Shown here piece by piece: positions 41,248 through 50,982 of a stretch of 64,000 bases of DNA (position 1 is its first letter; each line of letters begins with the position of its first letter). The stretch lies in the NCBI RefSeq assembly GCF_018271975.1, contig NZ_JAGUCN010000009.1, positions 62,001-126,000 on the forward strand, given 5' to 3'. The stretch is from Carboxylicivirga mesophila. Lineage in GTDB: Bacteria; Bacteroidota; Bacteroidia; Bacteroidales; Marinilabiliaceae. Made by a program: the position numbers and the translations under genes. The notes beneath the pieces were generated by a model, which saw nothing but the letters and a program-made list of their open reading frames with translations, had not been told where the DNA came from and ran no database searches.

Positions 41248-44200
41248 CTATTCTCTGATATAAGGCGCATCTTCTGTTTCGCGCAACTTACGCTCCAGCT
41301 CCTTTATCTTTTGCTCCTGCAATACCTTTTTGTATTCAAAAGGAATCACCTTCACAAATTTGGGCAGGTAAGAGGTCCAGTTAACCAGCACTTCCTGAGC
41401 CTTACTACTATTAGTATGCAACAGGTGCTTATTGAGCATAAACTGCAGTTCCTGCACATCGGCGGCATCTTCAACTGGCGTTAAGTCCACCAATCCCTTA
41501 TTACAATAGTAATCCAGGTTGCCTTCTTCATCAAGCACATAGGCAATACCACCACTCATTCCAGCTGCAAAGTTGCGTCCTGTTGGTCCAAGCACCACCA
41601 CTCGTCCACCTGTCATGTATTCACAACAGTGATCACCAACACCCTCGACAACGGCATGGGCGCCTGAGTTACGCACAGCAAAACGCTCGCCCGCTACTCC
41701 TCTCACATACACAAAACCGCTTGTGGCACCATAGAGAACCGTGTTACCGATAATAATATTCTCTTCGGGCTTAAAGCTTGAACCATTTGGCGGCACAACG
41801 ATGATTTTACCACCCGATAATCCTTTGGCCATGTAATCATTGGCATCACCCTCCAGCCGGAAACTTACCCCTTTAGCCAGGAAGGCACCAAAACTTTGGC
41901 CTGCCGAACCATGGAAGGTACAGTTAATCGTATTCTTAGGCAGACCTTCTTCTCCATACTTCTTAGATACTTCACCCGATAGCATGGCTCCAACCGTACG
42001 GTCGGTGTTGATGATATCGCTTGCCATCCACACCTTCTGCTTATTAATCAGCGCCGGCTGTGCCTGTTTGATCAGGCTGCGATCCAACACCTCATCCAAT
42101 TTATGATCCTGCTCAGTGGTGTTGCGGATTGGGTATTTCTTCCCTTCCTCAGGGAAATATAACAAACGACTTAAGTCAACGCCTTTTGATTTCCAGTTAG
42201 AAACATTTGCATCCTGCTCCAGCAAATCGGTACGGCCAATCACTTCATCCAGCGATTTAAAACCGAGCTGAGCCAGGTACTCACGCACTTCTTCAGCAAT
42301 GAAGTTAAAGAAGTTAACGACGTATTTATATTTGCCGATAAAACGTTTACGTAGCTCCTCATCCTGGGTAGCTATACCTGCCGGACAAGTATTCAGGTGA
42401 CACTTACGCATCATCACACAACCGAGTGTTACCAGAGCTGAAGTGGCAAAACCATACTCTTCTGCTCCCAGCATAGCCATCTTCATCACGTCCAGACCGG
42501 TCTTCAGCTGACCATCCGTCTGTAACTTAACACGTCCGCGCAGGTTATTCATCACCAGCGTCTGCTGTGCTTCAGATAAGCCTATCTCAACTGGCAAGCC
42601 AGCATGCTTGATTGAACTGGTTGGGCTGGCACCCGTTCCACCTTCTGTACCACTGATAACAATCAGGTCGGCATGCGCTTTAGCAACACCTGCTGCAACA
42701 GTACCTACACCATTTTCCGATACCAGCTTCACGCTCACACGTGCTGACGGATTGGTGCTCTTCAGGTCGTAGATAAGCTGCGCCAAATCCTCGATTGAAT
42801 AGATATCGTGGTGAGGAGGAGGCGAAATCAAAGTGATACCAGGCGTTGAGTTACGCAGGCGGGCAATGATCTTATCCACTTTAAATCCGGGTAGCTGACC
42901 ACCTTCACCAGGCTTGGCACCCTGAGCAATTTTAATCTGCAGCTCATCGGCATTGGTCAGGTAGTTGTTGGTTACCCCAAAACGACCACTGGCAATCTGC
43001 TTAATGGAGCTACGAGCAGGACTCTTAAAACGTTCTGCATCTTCACCACCTTCACCGGTATTACTACGTCCACCCACTGCATTCATGGCCAACGCCATAG
43101 CTTCGTGCGCCTCTTTCGAGATAGAACCATATGACATGGCCCCTGTAACAAAGCGTTTCATAATCTCCGAAGCCGGCTCCACTTCACTGATATCAATCGG
43201 CTTTCTGTCTTTGAGCTTCATCAGGCCGCGAATAAACAATGGCGTTTTGTTATCGGCATCTACCTGACGGCTGTATTCTTTGTATTTACTATAGTCTCCT
43301 TCGGAAGTAGCCCATTGCAGCAATCCAACGGTTTCTGGGTTCCACCCGTGCTTTTCGCCATATTTACGGTAGGCATAGCTACCTTTTGTATCAAACGGGT
43401 TACTCTGAAAAGCAGGCTTAAATGCCTTATTATTATCAAGGATACTCTCCTGTGCAATTTCTTCCAGCCCTACACCACCAATCTTGGTAGGTGTGCCAAT
43501 GAAGTATTTACTGATTACCTCTTCTGAAACGCCAATCGCCTCGAAGATCTGGGCGCCATGATACGAACGCAGGGTACTGATACCCATCTTCGACAATACC
43601 TTCAACAGCCCTTTATCAACTGCTTTGATATAGTTTTCGCGTGCGGTTGCATAATCCATGTCAATCTTACCTGCTTTCACCATTTCATTGATAGCAGCAA
43701 AACACACATAAGGATTAATTACACTGGCTCCAAAACCAAGCAACAAGGCAAAATGCATCACCTCGCGCGCTTCACCCGTTTCTACAACCAAACCTACCTG
43801 CATACGCTTTTTGGCTTTAATCAAGTGGTGGTGCGTAGCAGCAACAGCCAATAAGGATGGCACAGGTGCATGCTGCTCATCAATGTCGCGATCACTCAGG
43901 ATGATGTAATTCATGCCATCATCAACCGCTTTTTCAGCCGCCTGGCATATTGACTCCAGAGCTTCCTCCAGTCCTTTACCGCCTTTATTAACAGGGAAAG
44001 TCATCGGAATCTTAACATGCGTAAACTCCTCACGCATATAATCCTTAATCTTACCCAAATCAGTATTGGTCATCAGCGGGCTCTCAAACTTAATGGAGCG
44101 ACACTGTGATGGCTCTTCTCGCAACAGGTTCTTTGAAACGGAACCAATATAGTTGGTTAATGCCATTACAAGACCTTCCCGGATAGGATCGATAGGTGGA

Positions 44201-45765
44201 TTGGTTACCTGGGCAAATAACTGACGGAAGTATGAGAAAAAGCGTTGCGGCTTATCAGACAATACTGCAATAGGCGTATCGTTACCCATTGAGCCAATAG
44301 GCTCACCTGCTGTATTGGCCATAGGGGCAATAATATGCTCAAAATCTTCGCGGTTATAACCAAAGGCTTTTATATAGGCATCATACTTTTCACCCAAACC
44401 TGATGGTACACGTTCCTGCACATCGATATCGCGCATACGAATGCGATTTTCCTTCAACCAGTTACCATATGGGTGACGCTTAGCCAGTTGCGACTTAATT
44501 TCTTCATCAGGTATAATAACACCTAATTGTGTATCTACCAACAACAGCTTACCAGGCTTCAATCGTCCTTTTTCCTTTATATCTTCGGCTGGGAATGTCT
44601 GAACCCCTACTTCAGAACCCATCACTATCATGTCATCTTTGGTAATGACATAACGCGACGGACGTAAACCATTCCTGTCCAAAGTACCCCCTACATAGCG
44701 TCCATCAGAGAACACGATAGAAGCAGGACCATCCCATGGCTCCATAATGGTAGAGTGATATTCGTAATAAGCCTTCAGACTTTTCGGAATCGGATTTTTA
44801 CTATTCCAAGATTCAGGTACCAGCATACTCAGCGCGTGAGGTAAAGAGCGTCCAGTCAGGAACAGGAACTCCAGCACGTTATCCAGCGAGGCTGAGTCAC
44901 TCATATTGGGTGTTACCACCGGGAATAGTTTCTTTAGATCATCGCCAAATAAATCAGACTCTAACAGACTCTCGCGTGCCTGCATCCACAAACGGTTACC
45001 TTTAATGGTATTGATCTCACCATTGTGCGCCATTATACGAAATGGTTGAGCCAAATCCCAGGTAGGAAAAGTATTGGTACTAAAACGTGAGTGCACTAAA
45101 GAAATGGCACTTTTCACACGCCTGTCCTTCAAATCCAGAAAATATAATCCCAACTGCTCTGGCGTGAGCATACCTTTATATATAAATATCTTGGTAGATA
45201 AACTTGGTAAGTAAAACGCTTCCTTTTCCTTTAGTTCAGATGCTCTAATGGCATTTTCGGCTTGCTTTCGTGCCAGGTACAAACGACGCTCCAAGGCATC
45301 TTGCTCATAGTTTCCTTTAACAAACACCTGACAAATCTTAGGCTCAGTTCCCTGGGCTATCTCCCCAATTACATCGCTATCCACCGGCACATCCCTATAG
45401 CCTATCAACTCCAATCCCTCAGCAACAAAAAACTTGTCAAGCACCTCCTGACAATAAGCAGCTTCCATTTCATCCCGAGGAAGAAACACCAATCCGGTAC
45501 CATACTTACCAGCTGAAGGCAGATTAAATCCGAACGTCGTGAAGTATTCATGAGGCACCTGCATGAGAATACCAGCACCGTCTCCCGATTTATTATCAGA
45601 ACTTTCGGCACCCCGGTGTGTCATATTCGTAAGCACCTCCAAGCCTCTCATCACTATTTCATTGGATTGCGTACCTTTAATATTGGCCACAAATCCAATC
45701 CCACAATTATCACGTTCATTAGCAGGATCGTACAATCCCTGAGGATTTGGAAATCTTTTTATCAT
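41248..45765 (-). CDS. gltB: Glutamate synthase, large subunit
   Basis: GltB, 1505 residues, converts glutamine plus 2-oxoglutarate to two glutamates. A 20-residue propeptide precedes the catalytic Cys21 in R-D-N-C-G-I-G-F. The class II amidotransferase domain covers about 21-430, the central domain about 480-780 and the FMN synthase domain about 830-1200. The latter has G-A-M-S-Y-G-S-I-S and the 3Fe-4S cysteines in C-V-M-M-R-K-C-H-L-N-T-C-P. The C-terminal beta-helix follows. Full length; a TACCCCC motif lies just upstream of the ATG. Confidence 0.97.
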   Translation of the reverse strand: MIKRFPNPQGLYDPANERDNCGIGFVANIKGTQSNEIVMRGLEVLTNMTHRGAESSDNKSGDGAGILMQVPHEYFTTFGFNLPSAGKYGTGLVFLPRDEMEAAYCQEVLDKFFVAEGLELIGYRDVPVDSDVIGEIAQGTEPKICQVFVKGNYEQDALERRLYLARKQAENAIRASELKEKEAFYLPSLSTKIFIYKGMLTPEQLGLYFLDLKDRRVKSAISLVHSRFSTNTFPTWDLAQPFRIMAHNGEINTIKGNRLWMQARESLLESDLFGDDLKKLFPVVTPNMSDSASLDNVLEFLFLTGRSLPHALSMLVPESWNSKNPIPKSLKAYYEYHSTIMEPWDGPASIVFSDGRYVGGTLDRNGLRPSRYVITKDDMIVMGSEVGVQTFPAEDIKEKGRLKPGKLLLVDTQLGVIIPDEEIKSQLAKRHPYGNWLKENRIRMRDIDVQERVPSGLGEKYDAYIKAFGYNREDFEHIIAPMANTAGEPIGSMGNDTPIAVLSDKPQRFFSYFRQLFAQVTNPPIDPIREGLVMALTNYIGSVSKNLLREEPSQCRSIKFESPLMTNTDLGKIKDYMREEFTHVKIPMTFPVNKGGKGLEEALESICQAAEKAVDDGMNYIILSDRDIDEQHAPVPSLLAVAATHHHLIKAKKRMQVGLVVETGEAREVMHFALLLGFGASVINPYVCFAAINEMVKAGKIDMDYATARENYIKAVDKGLLKVLSKMGISTLRSYHGAQIFEAIGVSEEVISKYFIGTPTKIGGVGLEEIAQESILDNNKAFKPAFQSNPFDTKGSYAYRKYGEKHGWNPETVGLLQWATSEGDYSKYKEYSRQVDADNKTPLFIRGLMKLKDRKPIDISEVEPASEIMKRFVTGAMSYGSISKEAHEAMALAMNAVGGRSNTGEGGEDAERFKSPARSSIKQIASGRFGVTNNYLTNADELQIKIAQGAKPGEGGQLPGFKVDKIIARLRNSTPGITLISPPPHHDIYSIEDLAQLIYDLKSTNPSARVSVKLVSENGVGTVAAGVAKAHADLIVISGTEGGTGASPTSSIKHAGLPVEIGLSEAQQTLVMNNLRGRVKLQTDGQLKTGLDVMKMAMLGAEEYGFATSALVTLGCVMMRKCHLNTCPAGIATQDEELRKRFIGKYKYVVNFFNFIAEEVREYLAQLGFKSLDEVIGRTDLLEQDANVSNWKSKGVDLSRLLYFPEEGKKYPIRNTTEQDHKLDEVLDRSLIKQAQPALINKQKVWMASDIINTDRTVGAMLSGEVSKKYGEEGLPKNTINCTFHGSAGQSFGAFLAKGVSFRLEGDANDYMAKGLSGGKIIVVPPNGSSFKPEENIIIGNTVLYGATSGFVYVRGVAGERFAVRNSGAHAVVEGVGDHCCEYMTGGRVVVLGPTGRNFAAGMSGGIAYVLDEEGNLDYYCNKGLVDLTPVEDAADVQELQFMLNKHLLHTNSSKAQEVLVNWTSYLPKFVKVIPFEYKKVLQEQKIKELERKLRETEDAPYIRE

Positions 45766-46362
45766 ACTGTTTTGTTTAAGAGAAAATCTACTTATACCCC
45801 CTTCGTAAGGAATCTCATTCTCGCCGTTGGATTGGATGAACCATAATCAAATCATCTTTCATTCAGAAAGCTTATTGTGATTTTATATTATAATTCGAAA
45901 GCAAAAATAGAATTTTCATTTATATATACCAACTTATCGTGACGAAAGCTGTATTTTTTTATGACATTTGACATGTTTGTTCTGGAATGCATTTTTATTC
46001 ACACCCTTGTATGATTATTCACTTTCATTGAATTTCAAGTAATTATATCGCCCAACACCACGTAGCACTACCCTTATTCTTTCTATTTTGAAAATATGAC
46101 CTCATTAAAAAGGGGGCATCTTACTTTCAAATCACTCTTTTTTACCACACACCCCCTTTCAATTAGGGGGTATTTTGTTATTTTTTACTTTATTTTCACA
46201 TTTAACCCCATTCTGATAGGGGTGTAATTAAATATTTTTATATGTTTGCAGTGTCGACCTATGAAAAATCAGGGGTACCCACGAATAAAAAGTGTTTTTT
46301 TAGGCAGACACCCCCCAATCAACAAGATGTAAAGCAAAAATTAACTTTTTAACCGTTCATCT
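45766..46362. promoter_or_regulatory. gltB / porin divergent control region with GGGGT-ACCCC inverted repeats
   Basis: This 597-bp gene-free region is AT-rich but contains several C/G blocks. ACCCCC-N9-GGGGGT is at 46151-46171 and ACCCC-N8-AGGGGT at 46205-46223. GGGTACCC is at 46273-46280, ACCCCCC at 46307-46315 and TACCCCCTTCG upstream of gltB at 45795-45805. The first two dyads are centred 53 bases apart. Since the flanking genes are gltBD and porin-glnK-amt, a nitrogen-responsive operator is plausible. Confidence 0.55.
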
Positions 46363-47397
46363 ATGAAAAAGATTTTATTGATTTTGGGATTAGGGCTTGC
46401 ATTAACCACTGCTAACGCTCAAGAGGAAACAAAAAACAACCTGGAAATAACAGGTTCGGTTGACACCTATTTTAAATATGATTTCGCGGGTCAGTCGAAT
46501 ATTCCAACAAGTTTTGCTGACGACCATAATTCCATTTCGATTGGTATGATTGATTTAGGCTTAAGCCAAACTGTAGGCAAGGCCACTTTTGTTGGTGAGC
46601 TTTCATTTGGACCCAGAAGCTACAAATCTATACCAAGTGTTGGCTTTCTAACCACTTTTGGCGAAGTCGAAACACAAAGTGTCAATATTCAGAATGCATA
46701 CATCAGCTATGCAGTAAGCGATGCTGTATCGTTAACAGCTGGCTACATGGGAACATTTGTTGGCTACGAGGTTATCTCACCTGCTGCAAATTTTAACTAC
46801 TCCACCTCATACTTATTTTCGGCAGGTCCGTTTCAAAATGCCGGATTTAAGGTGGATTGGTCGATTAGTGAAAGCGTAGCCTTAATGCTTGGGGTATTTA
46901 ATGATTGGAATGTTTACCAGGATATGAATGGCCTTTCTGATTTTGGAGGACAATTAGCACTATCGCCGGTTGATGGATGGGATGCATATATCAATTTCTT
47001 GACTGGGCCTGAATCTGGCACTATTATAGATTTAACAACCGGCTATCAAATTTCAGACGCGTTTTATCTTGGATTAAATGCTGCCGATTACTCAGTAGCC
47101 GACAAGTATGGCGATGCCGGTTATACAGGTTTCGCATTATATCCTCAATATAGCTTTTCTGATAAAGTGGCTATCGGTTATCGAGCCGAATATTATAAAG
47201 AAAAAGAAAACAACTGGTTAATTGATACCGAAAGTGTTTTCTCAAACACTATTACACTCAACTACTATCATGGACCTTTTACACTGTCAAGTGAACTCAG
47301 AATGGATTCTGCTAAAGATGAAATCTTCCTTGATAATAATGATGAAATCACAAAGTCTGCATCGCAATTCCTGATTGCAGCTATTTATTCATTTTAA
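46363..47397 (+). CDS. BBP2-like outer-membrane porin
   Basis: A 344-residue outer-membrane protein with signal peptide M-K-K-I-L-L-I-L-G-L-G-L-A-L-T-T-A-N-A and a barrel of alternating amphipathic strands. It ends S-Q-F-L-I-A-A-I-Y-S-F, with the terminal Phe usual for barrels. The pattern fits the BBP2/'OmpL-like porin-2' family. Such genes frequently precede P-II/Amt pairs in Bacteroidota, so it may let ammonium or nitrogenous solutes through the outer membrane. An attenuator-like hairpin follows. Confidence 0.8.
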   Translation: MKKILLILGLGLALTTANAQEETKNNLEITGSVDTYFKYDFAGQSNIPTSFADDHNSISIGMIDLGLSQTVGKATFVGELSFGPRSYKSIPSVGFLTTFGEVETQSVNIQNAYISYAVSDAVSLTAGYMGTFVGYEVISPAANFNYSTSYLFSAGPFQNAGFKVDWSISESVALMLGVFNDWNVYQDMNGLSDFGGQLALSPVDGWDAYINFLTGPESGTIIDLTTGYQISDAFYLGLNAADYSVADKYGDAGYTGFALYPQYSFSDKVAIGYRAEYYKEKENNWLIDTESVFSNTITLNYYHGPFTLSSELRMDSAKDEIFLDNNDEITKSASQFLIAAIYSF

Positions 47398-47416
47398 CAC
47401 ACACAAACCAAATCTA

Positions 47417-47504
47417 TGAATGAAAATAGGGGTGGCTCAATCACATTGTCCTAATTAGCTTAAACCTTTATCGCCATCAACGAGCCACCTTTATTTTTCA
47501 TTCA
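47417..47504 (+). terminator. Long stem-loop between porin and P-II gene
   Basis: TGAATGAAAATA plus GGTGGCTC pairs with GAGCCACC plus TTTTTCATTCA across a 50-base loop region, closing a stem of about 20 bp. Because the T-rich 3' arm follows GAGCCACC, it could act as terminator or attenuator and set different porin and glnK-amt levels. Confidence 0.75.
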
Positions 47505-47600
47505 AAATATGCCAAAGCAGGCTTGTCATATTTATCCTGTACAATTCGGATAAATAGCAAGTCTTATCACAAAGCTATTTGACCATTAAAACATTAGCAC

Positions 47601-47945
47601 ATGAAAAAGATTGAAGCAATTATCCGCTTAACACGCTTCGAAGCTGTAAAAAAAGCGCTGGAAGAACAGGACATAACATTCTTCTCATACTGGGATGTAA
47701 GAGGTACAGGCGTTGCCCGCGAGGGACATTTATACAGAGGTACAGTCTATGACACCAGTATTATTGAACGACGCCTGCTGTCAATAATTGTACGCGATGA
47801 AAATATGGACAAGACAGTAGCGGCCATCATCAACGCTGCTAAAACCGGCGAAATAGGCGACGGACGCATTTTTGTTACCGACATAGCAGACACCTTCAGG
47901 ATACGCACAGGGGAGTCTGGTCCGGAAACACTTTATGAGAAATAA
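47601..47945 (+). CDS. glnK: P-II nitrogen regulatory protein
   Basis: A 114-residue P-II protein, trimeric, sensing 2-oxoglutarate and ADP/ATP and gating the ammonium channel encoded next. It opens with M-K-K-I-E-A-I-I-R-L. The T-loop contains Y-R-G-T-V-Y with Tyr50, but the usual R-G-x-E-Y environment is altered; uridylylation cannot be assumed. The C-terminal D-G-R-I-F-V-T-D-I signature is intact. It is 30 bases from amt, so the pair is an operon. glnB is an equally acceptable name. Confidence 0.93.
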   Translation: MKKIEAIIRLTRFEAVKKALEEQDITFFSYWDVRGTGVAREGHLYRGTVYDTSIIERRLLSIIVRDENMDKTVAAIINAAKTGEIGDGRIFVTDIADTFRIRTGESGPETLYEK

Positions 47946-47975
47946 TCGAATCGAAACCTTGAAAAATTAGAAATT

Positions 47976-49166
47976 ATGGATGCAAATAGCGCATTAGATA
48001 TATTATGGGTATTACTGGCCGGTATTTTAGTATTTTTTATGCAGGCAGGCTTTGCCATGGTGGAAGCCGGTTTTACACGAGCCAAAAACGTAGGTAATAT
48101 TATCATGAAGAATTTCATGGACTTTTCAATAGGCTCCCTGATGTTCTGGATTATTGGATACAGCATTATGTATGGGGGAGAAGGTGCATTTTTTGGTTCA
48201 CTTGACTTCTTTTACAATGATGGTACTGACCTGCACAACCTGTTTTTCCAAACAGTATTTGCAGCAACAGCAGCCACCATCGTCTCAGGTGCAATGGCTG
48301 AACGCACAAAGTTCAGCACCTACCTGTTGTTTTCACTCATTATTACAGTTGTCATCTACCCCATTTCAGGCCATTGGGTTTGGGGCGGCGGTTGGTTAAG
48401 CGAGCTCGGCTTTCACGATTTCGCAGGTTCAACCGTAGTACACTCAGTAGGTGGATGGGCAGCCCTGGCTGGCGCCTGGACCATTGGTCCACGAATTGGC
48501 AAGTACAATGGTAAAGCCAATGCCATACCTGGTCATAACATGGTCATTGGAGCTTTAGGAGTTTTTATTCTTTGGTTGGGCTGGTTTGGTTTTAACCCTG
48601 GTTCTCAATTAGCCATCAGTGGAGACAATGCTTATGCAGTTGCCCTGATAGTTATCACGACCAACCTTGCTGCAGCAGCGGGTGCCATAGTAACAATGTT
48701 TGTTACCTGGTTCAGATACAAAAAGCCTGACTTATCGATGACCTTAAACGGTGCTCTGGCAGGATTAGTAGGCATCACAGCAGGTTGCGACATTGTTTCG
48801 CCAGCAGGCGCTGTAGCCATCGGAGCCATTGCCGGACTGGTAGTTGTATTCTCCATTGAATTTATCGACCACAAACTTAAAATTGATGATCCGGTTGGTG
48901 CTATCTCTGTACATGGCGTTTGCGGTGCCTTAGGTACTCTTTTGGTCGGTTTATTTGCCACAGATGGCGGGCTGCTATATGGCGGAGGCTTTTCATTGCT
49001 GGGCGTTCAGGCCCTGGGAGTAGTCAGCATCGGCATTTGGGCCTTTACCATCGGACTAATCCTATTCAAGGTACTTAAAGCCACTATTGGCCTACGCGTA
49101 TCGGAACAGGAAGAACGTGAAGGATTGGATATTCACGAACACGGTCAAAGTTCCTATAACTACTAG
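47976..49166 (+). CDS. amt: Ammonium transporter
   Basis: Amt/Rh family channel of 396 residues with eleven transmembrane helices and no N-terminal signal. Features include F-M-Q-A-G-F-A-M-V-E-A-G-F near the start, the pore-lining H-S-V-G-G-W-A-A-L region (first pore His), and I-S-V-H-G-V-C-G-A-L-G-T (second pore His). A C-terminal cytosolic tail with G-L-D-I-H-E-H-G interacts with P-II in relatives. It is directly preceded by the P-II gene and followed by a bidirectional terminator. Confidence 0.96.
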   Translation: MDANSALDILWVLLAGILVFFMQAGFAMVEAGFTRAKNVGNIIMKNFMDFSIGSLMFWIIGYSIMYGGEGAFFGSLDFFYNDGTDLHNLFFQTVFAATAATIVSGAMAERTKFSTYLLFSLIITVVIYPISGHWVWGGGWLSELGFHDFAGSTVVHSVGGWAALAGAWTIGPRIGKYNGKANAIPGHNMVIGALGVFILWLGWFGFNPGSQLAISGDNAYAVALIVITTNLAAAAGAIVTMFVTWFRYKKPDLSMTLNGALAGLVGITAGCDIVSPAGAVAIGAIAGLVVVFSIEFIDHKLKIDDPVGAISVHGVCGALGTLLVGLFATDGGLLYGGGFSLLGVQALGVVSIGIWAFTIGLILFKVLKATIGLRVSEQEEREGLDIHEHGQSSYNY

Positions 49167-49255
49167 GAAAATGTTGCTGATGAATACCATCACGCAGTAA
49201 ACACTCCTGACCAACTAGAAAAATGTTGCGTTGTTTTATTTTTATATTGAAAAGC

Positions 49256-49290
49256 AATGGCCTGTACGAACGGTGTACAGGCCATTCTTT
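49256..49290. terminator. Bidirectional terminator between amt and lysC
   Basis: AATGGCCTGTAC and GTACAGGCCATT form a perfect 12-bp stem with a 6-base loop and TCTTT on the plus strand. It lies between convergent genes. Confidence 0.9.
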
Positions 49291-49293
49291 ATT

Positions 49294-50664
49294 TTACTTA
49301 AAGAATTCGTCATGAATGGCCTCAATGGCACTATCTCGATCATCTTTGGCTACCATAAAATAGCTTGCCACAGCAGATGCTCCTGATACGATCATCTGTA
49401 CATTAATATCTTTACGTGCGAGAGCCATAAACAAGCGCCCGGCTACACCCGGGCGATCTAATAAGCCTTCACCTACCACTGCAATGGTTGAAATCTGCTC
49501 GGAGGCAATCAACTCGGTTATAGAAGACAATTCCAGCTCCTCAACAATGGAGTAGGCCCGCTTTATGTCTTTGGCAGACAACAACAGGTTAATAACAATT
49601 TGTGAAGTTATCACTGACTTAATATTGATACCTGCCCTATCCAAAGCGACAGACACCTTAGCCAACACTCCCTTTTTCAGACCAACACCAGGCCCTCTCA
49701 TCTTCAGGATGCAGAAATCATCACTATAAGTCACACTTTTAATAATGCAATCGGTAACTGTTTCAGTACCATACACAACAGTGCGGGGAGCTACGCTACC
49801 ATCAAAGGCGTCAATATTACCGATGTGAATAGGGATACCAACCTCCTTTAAGGGTTCCACGGTGCGCGGATGCAGAATGCTAGCACCAAAATACGACAAC
49901 TCAGCCGCTTCGGCATATGACAGATTTGTAATGCGCTGTGGCGATTTGACCAATTTAGGATCAGCACTCATAAACCCATCCACGTCCTTCCACACATCCA
50001 ATGATTCGGCCTCAAGACATCTGGCAATAGCAGCAGCTGAATAATCGCTACCTCCACGGCCCAGCAGGGTTACTTTCCCTTGTTCCGAAACACCATAGAA
50101 GCCAGGTACGACATATATCTTATTTTCAGCCAACCGTTTCTGAACATTGGCTGATGATATTTCAAAATCAACTGTAGCATTACCAAATTCACCATCGGTA
50201 ACAAGCGGCATTTGCTCAGGCAAAGCTTCCTCAGCATCAATGCCATTACTCTGTAGAATGGAAGTCAACACCAATGAACTTAATCGCTCACCATAGCTCA
50301 AAATAACATCCTCAACAAACTCAGGCACATCACCAATATAATGGATACCAGTCAGGTAACGACTTAACTCTTTGATGCGCGATTGAACAGCATTTAAGGT
50401 TCTATCCTGCCAATCTTTATCATCAAAATTCTCAAGAATAGCTTCCTCTTTCAACTCACGCAGAAAACGCACCAGTTTTTCAATGTTTGACTCATCCTTC
50501 TTAACATCATCCATTGCCTGAATCAGGTGATTGGTTATCCCATAAAATGCAGAAACCACAATCACCATAGGGCGATCGTAGGCCTTTATTACCCGCACCA
50601 GTTTTTGAATATCTTCTTTTTTCTTCAGGTTGGAGCCCCCGAATTTGGCTACTACTTTTTTCAT
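49294..50664 (-). CDS. lysC: Aspartate kinase (monofunctional)
   Basis: A 456-residue aspartokinase starting the aspartate family pathway. The N-terminal kinase domain opens with V-V-A-K-F-G-G-S-N (usually K-F-G-G-T-S) and includes L-L-G-R-G-G-S-D-Y-S-A and V-D-G-F-M-S-A-D-P. Two ACT domains fill the C-terminal 130 residues (about 320-455). There is no homoserine dehydrogenase domain. The Asn in place of Thr in the first motif is a common subgroup variant. Feedback regulation by lysine or threonine is usual. Confidence 0.94.
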   Translation of the reverse strand: MKKVVAKFGGSNLKKKEDIQKLVRVIKAYDRPMVIVVSAFYGITNHLIQAMDDVKKDESNIEKLVRFLRELKEEAILENFDDKDWQDRTLNAVQSRIKELSRYLTGIHYIGDVPEFVEDVILSYGERLSSLVLTSILQSNGIDAEEALPEQMPLVTDGEFGNATVDFEISSANVQKRLAENKIYVVPGFYGVSEQGKVTLLGRGGSDYSAAAIARCLEAESLDVWKDVDGFMSADPKLVKSPQRITNLSYAEAAELSYFGASILHPRTVEPLKEVGIPIHIGNIDAFDGSVAPRTVVYGTETVTDCIIKSVTYSDDFCILKMRGPGVGLKKGVLAKVSVALDRAGINIKSVITSQIVINLLLSAKDIKRAYSIVEELELSSITELIASEQISTIAVVGEGLLDRPGVAGRLFMALARKDINVQMIVSGASAVASYFMVAKDDRDSAIEAIHDEFFK

Positions 50665-50982
50665 TATTTACATATAGATATAGCGGCTCAATGCCATTAA
50701 AAAAAAAACGACTTAACATCTGATTATATCAGAAAAACGTGGAATATTAGATTACGCCCGGCCGGGCATTCGAAAGTAAAAAAGTTGCATCATCACATGA
50801 TTGTTTAAATTCATTAACATCCTAAAGGAATCAGGTTTTGGCACCTGCCCAAAGGGTGGTTGCCAGAGGTTCGCCGAGCCTGTCTCTCCCCTCTTCTCAA
50901 TAAACTCAAACATCTGCACCATTCGCGCAGAATTGATTGCAAACATAGGTGATTGCATTAAAACTACCAAATGCCTTTGTGG
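50665..50982. other. Intergenic region with a doubtful 72-codon ORF
   Basis: The 318-bp gap holds an open frame at 50752-50970 (minus) encoding 72 residues (N-L-W-Q-P-P-F-G-Q-V-P-K-P-D-S-F). It has no recognised homology and a composition unlike neighbouring genes. I see no promoter or RNA gene with confidence. The stretch may be a decayed gene or a dispersed repeat. Confidence 0.35.

Noticed and set aside
50752-50970. 72-codon minus-strand ORF between lysC and the epimerase gene
   Set aside because: No recognised family and no upstream signals; kept only as a doubtful element of the intergenic region.
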